This document shows, one piece after another, positions 4,618 through 8,870 of a stretch of 8,870 nucleotides of DNA (position 1 is the first letter of the stretch; each line of letters opens with the position of its first letter). The notes below the pieces were generated by a model that was not told the origin of the DNA, made no database searches, and was given only the letters and a program-made list of their open reading frames with translations. A program made the position numbers and the translations under genes. This DNA is from Pedobacter sp. (lineage in GTDB: Bacteria; Bacteroidota; Bacteroidia; Sphingobacteriales; Sphingobacteriaceae), in the NCBI GenBank assembly GCA_030149995.1, contig JASLGV010000018.1:1-8870 (forward strand). Direction: 5' to 3'.

Positions 4618-6738
4618 TTATTTTAACAGTTCGGCCGGAACCGGTTTGTTTAATAAATTCTGATAGTAGAAACGGTATCTTTCCGAACGGTCGTGGGCTG
4701 ATTTTACACCGCCCCATCCATGGCGACCGCCTGGGTAAATCATCAATTCAAAATGCTTATTGGCATTTTCCAGTTTATCGATCAGCTGAATGGTGTTTTG
4801 CATATGTACGTTGTCGTCCATATCGCCATGCATAATTCTCAATAATCCTTTGTAATTGTTTACATAGCTCAGAACAGAAGCTGCTTTATAGCCTTCAGGG
4901 TTTTCCTGTGGCGAATCCATGAAACGTTCTGTATAAACACTGTCGTACAATTCCCAGCTGGTTACTGGTGCGCCTCCATAACCAAAATCGAAGTAATCTG
5001 CGCCATAGGTTAAGGCCATGCAAGTCATGTAACCACCATAGCTATGACCGGTAATTAACAGTTTTTTATTGTCTACCCATGGTTTAGCTTTCAGCCATTT
5101 AGCAGCGGTAATGTAATCGTGCATTTCCCATTTACCCAAATTACGGTGCATTAAAGCAACACCCTCTTTTCCAAACTGGCCGGATGCACGGTGATCAACA
5201 GCAATCTGAATAATTCCTTCGTTGGCCCATAACTGATTGGCTGTACCTTTCCAGGTATTGGTTACGGTACCTGCGTTTGGTCCGCCATAAATACTGAATA
5301 TAACCGGGTATTTTTTGGTTTGGTCAAAATCTGTAGGATAGGTAATCACGGCTGGCAACTGATAGCCGTCTTCGGTTGGGATGGTAATCATTTCTGTTTT
5401 ACCAAAGCTATAGCTGTCAAAGTCCTCTGCTTTGCTGTCTGCAAGGGCTTTAATAATTTTGCCGGTATTATCAACTAAACTTCTTTTTTGTGGTGTAGAA
5501 ACGTTTGAATAAGTTGTGACGAAATATTTTCCATCAGGAGAAATACTAACCTGATGCGTGTAATCACCAAAGGTTAATCTTTTAAGATTTTTGCCACTGT
5601 AATCTACCCGATAAAGGTCGGTTGTGGTAGAGGCTTCTTTTCTGGCTGTAAAGTAAACAACTTTATTTTTCTCATCTACATATTCAAGGCCTTTTACCTG
5701 CCATTTTCCGCTGGTTAAAGGATTGATTAGTTTACCGTTCAGGTCATACAGGTAAAAATGTGCCCAACCGGTTCTGTCGCTTTTTAAAATACAATGCTTA
5801 TTGTCTTTTAAATATTCGATCCTTCCGTCGAAATCAAGATCGACCCAGCTGCTTTGTTTTTCGTCGTAAATTTCTTTTTTGGCACCGGTATTTGGATCTA
5901 CCGCATAAAATTTCAGGTTGTCCTGTCCCCTGTTCATCCATTGAACCATCATGCTTTTACCGTCAAAGCTCCAATATGGCATTCCAAAATACTGGTCGTC
6001 TTTTTCGTTAAAATCTGCCCATACAACTGCGCCGCCTTCTGTTTTAACAAAACCAACTTTTACTTCCGGGTTTGGATCGCCTGCTTTTGGATAGCGTGTT
6101 TTTTCTGTGTAGCCATGCTGTCCGGTTGAACCATAGATTGGAAACATCGGGACTTTGGTATCGTCAAAACGCATAAAAGAAATGTGTTTGCTGTCTGGTG
6201 CCCACCAAAAAGCTTTGTAACGGGTTGCGCGGCCCAAAATCTCTTCATAATATACCCAGGAAGACCATCCGTTATAGATTACATCGGTTGCATCGCTGGT
6301 ATATCTTATTTCTTTTCCGCTGGCTACTTCAACAGCATACAGGTCGTTGTTGCGGGTAAAGGCAACATATTTTCCATCAGGAGAAAGTGTTGCATTTTTC
6401 TCTTCATCCTCGTTATTGGTTAAGCGTTTTGCCGGCTCTTTACCATACTGGATATATACATCTTTATCTCTTACAAAAACATCTACATCACTTTTTGGTG
6501 GCGGTGTATAAACGGTACGTGCGCCCGTTTTAATGTCAACAGCATATTGTTTACGTTCGCGAAAATCGTTTTCAATGTAGTGCGTATCATCTGCCCATCC
6601 GGTAACCGGATTGATGGATTTGGTTAAAGAGGTTTGTGCACCGGTTGATTGCTGAAGATTCAGCCGTTTTTTCTGTGCTCCTGCATTAAAACTGCAAAAT
6701 GCAAAGGCCACAGAAAGAAAAAGTATTGATTTATTCAT
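4618..6738 (-). CDS. Secreted dipeptidyl peptidase IV (peptidase family S9B)
   Basis: A 706-aa serine exopeptidase that removes X-Pro or X-Ala dipeptides from peptide N-termini. A signal peptide (MNKSILFLSVAFAFCSFNAG, cut near residue 21-22) sends it to the periplasm. The N-terminal beta-propeller spans roughly residues 40-450 and carries the N-terminus-binding pair E165-E166 (WVYYEEI), equivalent to E205/E206 of human DPP4. The alpha/beta-hydrolase domain follows, with S566 (GHSYGGYM), D641 (HGDMDDNVH) and H673 (GGRHGW); the spacing is close to the human triad (S630, D708, H740). The S1-pocket stretch YDSVYTERFM is almost identical to the human one, so DPP IV activity is well supported over other S9 members. 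Length fits bacterial DPP IVs of about 700-720 aa. Likely role: growth on protein and peptides. It ends at the bidirectional terminator; no clear promoter was found upstream. Confidence 0.95.
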   Translation of the reverse strand: MNKSILFLSVAFAFCSFNAGAQKKRLNLQQSTGAQTSLTKSINPVTGWADDTHYIENDFRERKQYAVDIKTGARTVYTPPPKSDVDVFVRDKDVYIQYGKEPAKRLTNNEDEEKNATLSPDGKYVAFTRNNDLYAVEVASGKEIRYTSDATDVIYNGWSSWVYYEEILGRATRYKAFWWAPDSKHISFMRFDDTKVPMFPIYGSTGQHGYTEKTRYPKAGDPNPEVKVGFVKTEGGAVVWADFNEKDDQYFGMPYWSFDGKSMMVQWMNRGQDNLKFYAVDPNTGAKKEIYDEKQSSWVDLDFDGRIEYLKDNKHCILKSDRTGWAHFYLYDLNGKLINPLTSGKWQVKGLEYVDEKNKVVYFTARKEASTTTDLYRVDYSGKNLKRLTFGDYTHQVSISPDGKYFVTTYSNVSTPQKRSLVDNTGKIIKALADSKAEDFDSYSFGKTEMITIPTEDGYQLPAVITYPTDFDQTKKYPVIFSIYGGPNAGTVTNTWKGTANQLWANEGIIQIAVDHRASGQFGKEGVALMHRNLGKWEMHDYITAAKWLKAKPWVDNKKLLITGHSYGGYMTCMALTYGADYFDFGYGGAPVTSWELYDSVYTERFMDSPQENPEGYKAASVLSYVNNYKGLLRIMHGDMDDNVHMQNTIQLIDKLENANKHFELMIYPGGRHGWGGVKSAHDRSERYRFYYQNLLNKPVPAELLK

Positions 6739-6816
6739 GGTGTTTGATTTTTGTGCGATGAAATTACGAAAGGATCATCTCATTAATTGCTATGTATTGT
6801 TTTTGTTGCTTTTGGA

Positions 6817-6851
6817 AATAGAAAAGGCTCCGAGAAATATCGAAGCCTTTT
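6817..6851 (-). terminator. Terminator of ilvE
   Basis: aaaaggct (6822-6829) and agcctttt (6844-6851) form an 8-bp stem, extended inward by cga/tcg after one mismatch. On the - strand the stem is followed by TTTT overlapping its base, then CTATTTCC. It begins 21 bases after the ilvE stop. Tail quality is moderate. Confidence 0.65.
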
Positions 6852-6872
6852 ACCTGTTTTAAACGAGTTAGA

Positions 6873-7937
6873 TTATAGTATCCAGTTCCAGCCAAAAGTA
6901 TCTGCCTCCAGTCCGTAGCGGATGTCGTTTAACTTTTTGGCAATGCCATTTGATACGTGTCTTGTAGCACTGTCTGTTAACTGATAGATTTTTCCCTGGT
7001 ATCCGATTTCGCCAATGTGGGTTACGGTTGCGGCTGTACCTGCAGCAAAAGCTTCCGTTAGCGAACCGTTTTCAATGCCTTCTATTACTTCTTTTACAGA
7101 AACCCTGCGTTCTTCAACTTCTACACCGGCGTGTTTAGCGAGTTGAATGATGGTATCTCTTGTAACACCGTCTAAAACGGTGCTGCGAACAGAAGGGGTA
7201 ACCAGTTTTCCATTAATTACGAAGAGTAAATTGGCTGTTCCGGCTTCTTCTATAAATTCGTGTGTAACGGCATCTGTCCAGATTAACTGGTCATATCCTT
7301 CTTTTTTGGCTTCTTCAAAAGGATACAAAGAACGGGCATAGTTACCGGCTGTTTTGGCGTATCCTACACCCCCTTCATCTGCACGTGTATATTCAGTTTC
7401 AATTTTAACCTTCAGGGCTTTGTTGTAATACGGGCCTGTTGGTGTGGTTAATAAAGCAAACTTATAAGTATCTGATGCTTTTACACCCAGGTATGGATCT
7501 GTTGCGAACATAACAGGGCGGATGTATAAAGAATAATCTTCCTGTGCCGGAACCCATTTCTCATCAATCTCGATAAGGGCTGCCAGTCCCTGCATAAAAA
7601 TATTTTCAGGGATCGCCGGCATAGACATGCGTAAGGCCGATTTGTTAAAGCGTTCGAAATTTTTATTGGCGCGGAATACGCTTATGCGGCCATTAGGCTG
7701 ACGGTAAGCTTTTAATCCCTCAAAAATTGCCTGGCCGTAATGTAAAGCCGAAATCGCCGGACTCATAGAAATTGGCCCGTATGGTAAAATCTGAAAATTT
7801 TTCCATTCGCCATCCTCAAAATCAGCTGTAAACATATGATCGGTAAAAACCTTACCGAATGGCAACTGCGAAAAATCTGTAACGTTTAAGCGCGTGTGAT
7901 CTGACTTTGTAACTTTTATATCTAATGTCTCCGTCAT
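6873..7937 (-). CDS. ilvE: Branched-chain amino acid aminotransferase (class IV PLP enzyme)
   Basis: A 354-aa cytoplasmic enzyme that exchanges amino groups between Leu/Ile/Val and 2-oxoglutarate, the last step of their synthesis and the first of their breakdown. It belongs to the longer, eukaryote-like BCAT group (about 350 aa) rather than the E. coli type (about 309 aa). Visible signatures are the N-terminal region SPAISALHYGQAIFEGLKAY, the PLP-binding K195 in GYAKTAGNYARSL, E230 in EEAGTANLLF, expected to contact the pyridine nitrogen, and the late AFAAGTAATV stretch at the phosphate-binding end. ATG 7937 gives the usual family start. Hairpins on both sides suggest a single-gene unit. The leader holds short ORFs and an inverted repeat described separately. 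Confidence 0.96.
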   Translation of the reverse strand: MTETLDIKVTKSDHTRLNVTDFSQLPFGKVFTDHMFTADFEDGEWKNFQILPYGPISMSPAISALHYGQAIFEGLKAYRQPNGRISVFRANKNFERFNKSALRMSMPAIPENIFMQGLAALIEIDEKWVPAQEDYSLYIRPVMFATDPYLGVKASDTYKFALLTTPTGPYYNKALKVKIETEYTRADEGGVGYAKTAGNYARSLYPFEEAKKEGYDQLIWTDAVTHEFIEEAGTANLLFVINGKLVTPSVRSTVLDGVTRDTIIQLAKHAGVEVEERRVSVKEVIEGIENGSLTEAFAAGTAATVTHIGEIGYQGKIYQLTDSATRHVSNGIAKKLNDIRYGLEADTFGWNWIL

Positions 7938-7938
7938 G

Positions 7939-8025
7939 TTATTTAATTTTTAATGCGTACGTAATTGAGCGGCAAATACACCGGCATGTTGCAGATTCAA
8001 TTCCCATTTTCCTGTGCTCATACAT
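7939..8025 (-). other. Short upstream ORFs in the ilvE leader, possible leader peptides
   Basis: Two overlapping ORFs begin four bases apart. ATG 8025 opens 28 codons ending in TAA at 7941-7939, one base before the ilvE ATG, a layout suited to translational coupling; this peptide has three Cys in five residues (CRCIC). ATG 8021 opens 23 codons ending at 7950 (begins MSTGKWELNL, contains three Leu). Neither has a run of Leu, Ile or Val codons, so classical attenuation is not evident. The region is richer in G and C than other gaps here. Whether either is translated is unknown, and the candidate promoter at 7973-8000 lies inside them, so both readings may not hold at once. Confidence 0.22.
7973..8000 (-). 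promoter_or_regulatory. Candidate ilvE promoter
   Basis: On the - strand TTG (8000-7998), 17 bases, then TGTATTTG (7980-7973), one mismatch from TAnnTTTG. Transcription would start near 7966, leaving a leader of about 29 bases. The spacing is at the short end of the range. Confidence 0.35.
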
Positions 8026-8028
8026 GCC
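7983..8028 (-). repeat. Inverted repeat GGCATGT / ACATGCC in the ilvE leader
   Basis: ggcatgt (7983-7989) and acatgcc (8022-8028) are perfect inverted copies 32 bases apart. In a leader transcript they would pair and bury the ATG at 8025. Inner bases gca (7991-7993) and tgc (8015-8017) could extend the stem after an internal loop. Confidence 0.4.
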
Positions 8029-8042
8029 TGTTTCAACCGAAT

Positions 8043-8069
8043 AAAAGCAAGGTTTCTATTCCAGCTTTT
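8043..8069 (-). terminator. Probable terminator of the tryptophan dioxygenase-family gene
   Basis: aaaagc (8043-8048) pairs with gctttt (8064-8069), and gg (8051-8052) with cc (8061-8062) after a small internal loop. On the - strand the stem ends in TTTTATT. It starts 52 bases after the stop codon and lies before the ilvE promoter. The stem is short. The palindrome aaaacagctgtttt (8088-8101) just before it may add structure. Confidence 0.45.
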
Positions 8070-8120
8070 TGTCGTTGCAAAATACGCAAAACAGCTGTTT
8101 TTTAATAGCTTTTTTTGAAT

Positions 8121-8870
8121 TTAATCTTTGTTTTTTAGTGTTTGGAGTACACTAAGCACCCATCCTTTGCCCCATTCTTCCATTTGTTCTTCTGTCCATA
8201 AAAACGGGTAGAAAATTCTTTTCTGAAAACGGGGTGGTAAATATTTCTGCCAGTTGGTACCGCCGGTGGCGGCTACATCAACCGGATCTTTTTCCAGGTA
8301 ACGTACGGCAGATTTATAATGAGAAAGCGGCCACTCTACATTGACAAACAGATCCAGCTTTCGTAATTCATCGGCCAGGAGCGAAACATCCTGTCCCTGG
8401 TCTTTTAACTGACGGTACAGGGCGGCAAAATTGGTATGTATCCTGTTTTTTGCGAGCTGTAGAAAATGATCTGCATATTTACTGATAAACTGCTTAAGTG
8501 TAAGGGTTTGCTTACCTGTAGCCAGTTCGGTTGCCCCGAATTTCCAGTATATATGTTCGAACTGCTCTTCAATGCTGCTTGCTTTTAATACTTCCCGCTG
8601 GCTTTTATCTACCAGCTGTATAAAATCGGTTGCAGAAATCTCGATCATTCTGTACTGTCCGGATTGAAAACCACTGGCTGGTAAAAGAGACATCCTGAAT
8701 TTTAAGAATTGTTCTTTTTCCATGCCGTTAACCATTACTTCGAATGAGGTGGTCAATGCATTGAAATAGGCATTGATTCTTTTTATGCGGTTGGTGAAAA
8801 AATCGACGGTTAGATTTTCGTGTGTTGAAATTTGTTTACACTCGTGCAGGCTCAGCTTAAAATACAATTC
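8121..8870 (-). CDS. Tryptophan 2,3-dioxygenase family protein (N-terminus outside window)
   Basis: 249 residues of a cytoplasmic heme enzyme family that opens the indole ring of L-tryptophan to N-formylkynurenine, the first step of the kynurenine pathway. The frame is open to the window edge; a TTG at 8867 is internal, since ELYFKLSLHE there matches the family motif ELWFKQILHEL. Numbering from the window edge, FRMSLLPASGFQSGQYRMIE (58-77) is the family core, with R59 at the place of the substrate-carboxylate arginine. H184 (LSHYKSAVRYL) is the expected heme-ligand position, and ATGGTNW (201-207) matches the TGG loop near the substrate amino group, though the His-to-loop spacing is about four residues longer than in the Xanthomonas enzyme and the usual Ser/Gly after TGG differs. 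About 60 N-terminal residues are probably missing. The family is secure; exact substrate is less so, as the sequence is divergent. Confidence 0.83.
   Translation of the reverse strand, partial: ELYFKLSLHECKQISTHENLTVDFFTNRIKRINAYFNALTTSFEVMVNGMEKEQFLKFRMSLLPASGFQSGQYRMIEISATDFIQLVDKSQREVLKASSIEEQFEHIYWKFGATELATGKQTLTLKQFISKYADHFLQLAKNRIHTNFAALYRQLKDQGQDVSLLADELRKLDLFVNVEWPLSHYKSAVRYLEKDPVDVAATGGTNWQKYLPPRFQKRIFYPFLWTEEQMEEWGKGWVLSVLQTLKNKD

Noticed and set aside
4584..4835. 83-codon + strand ORF
   Set aside because: It starts inside the bidirectional terminator and is antisense to the catalytic end of the peptidase gene.
6759..6766. TAATTTCA on the - strand as a -7 box for the peptidase gene
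   Set aside because: It has two mismatches to TAnnTTTG, and no TTG lies 17-23 bases upstream.
4618..8870. The three - strand genes as one amino-acid-utilisation operon
   Set aside because: Terminator-like hairpins lie after the dioxygenase gene (8043-8069) and after ilvE (6817-6851), and the gaps are 134 and 183 bases, so separate units are more likely.

Overview
The window looks like chromosomal DNA of a Bacteroidota, most probably a Sphingobacteriaceae such as Pedobacter. This rests on family-level protein resemblance, A-rich start regions without Shine-Dalgarno sequences, matches to the Bacteroidetes promoter pattern (TTG, 17-23 bases, TAnnTTTG), and secreted proteins whose signal peptides end in AQ. 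No lineage assignment was computed. I see no mobile element, CRISPR array, tRNA or rRNA.

Left part, + strand (1-3966). The 3' end of a TPR-protein gene is followed after 36 bases by a 29-codon, extremely basic ORF (410-499) that resembles the AURKAIP1/COX24 (mS38/bS22) ribosomal family. Ribonuclease G (657-2207) follows, with a TTG start and a near-perfect terminator carrying a UUCG loop. RadA (2327-3703) also starts with TTG and has its own candidate promoter. The theme is RNA processing, the ribosome and DNA repair. About 360 bases without a recognised gene follow radA. They hold an imperfect hairpin over the radA stop codon, candidate promoters and a strong terminator at 3933-3966, so a short untranslated transcript is possible.

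Middle (3965-4598, + strand). A small secreted DUF4920 protein (4068-4532) has one of the best promoter matches in the window, whose -33 element overlaps the preceding terminator's T tract. It converges on the next gene, and the two share a 16-bp bidirectional terminator.

Right part, - strand (4618-8870). In transcription order this holds a tryptophan 2,3-dioxygenase-family gene cut by the window edge, the branched-chain aminotransferase ilvE, and a secreted dipeptidyl peptidase IV. All three act on peptides or amino acids, but terminator-like hairpins lie between them, so they are probably separate transcription units. The ilvE leader contains two short overlapping ORFs and a GGCATGT/ACATGCC inverted repeat.

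Overall this is mostly ordinary core genome. I see no convincing undescribed multigene system. The best leads are the 29-aa ORF beside rng, the possible small RNA after radA, and the ilvE leader.
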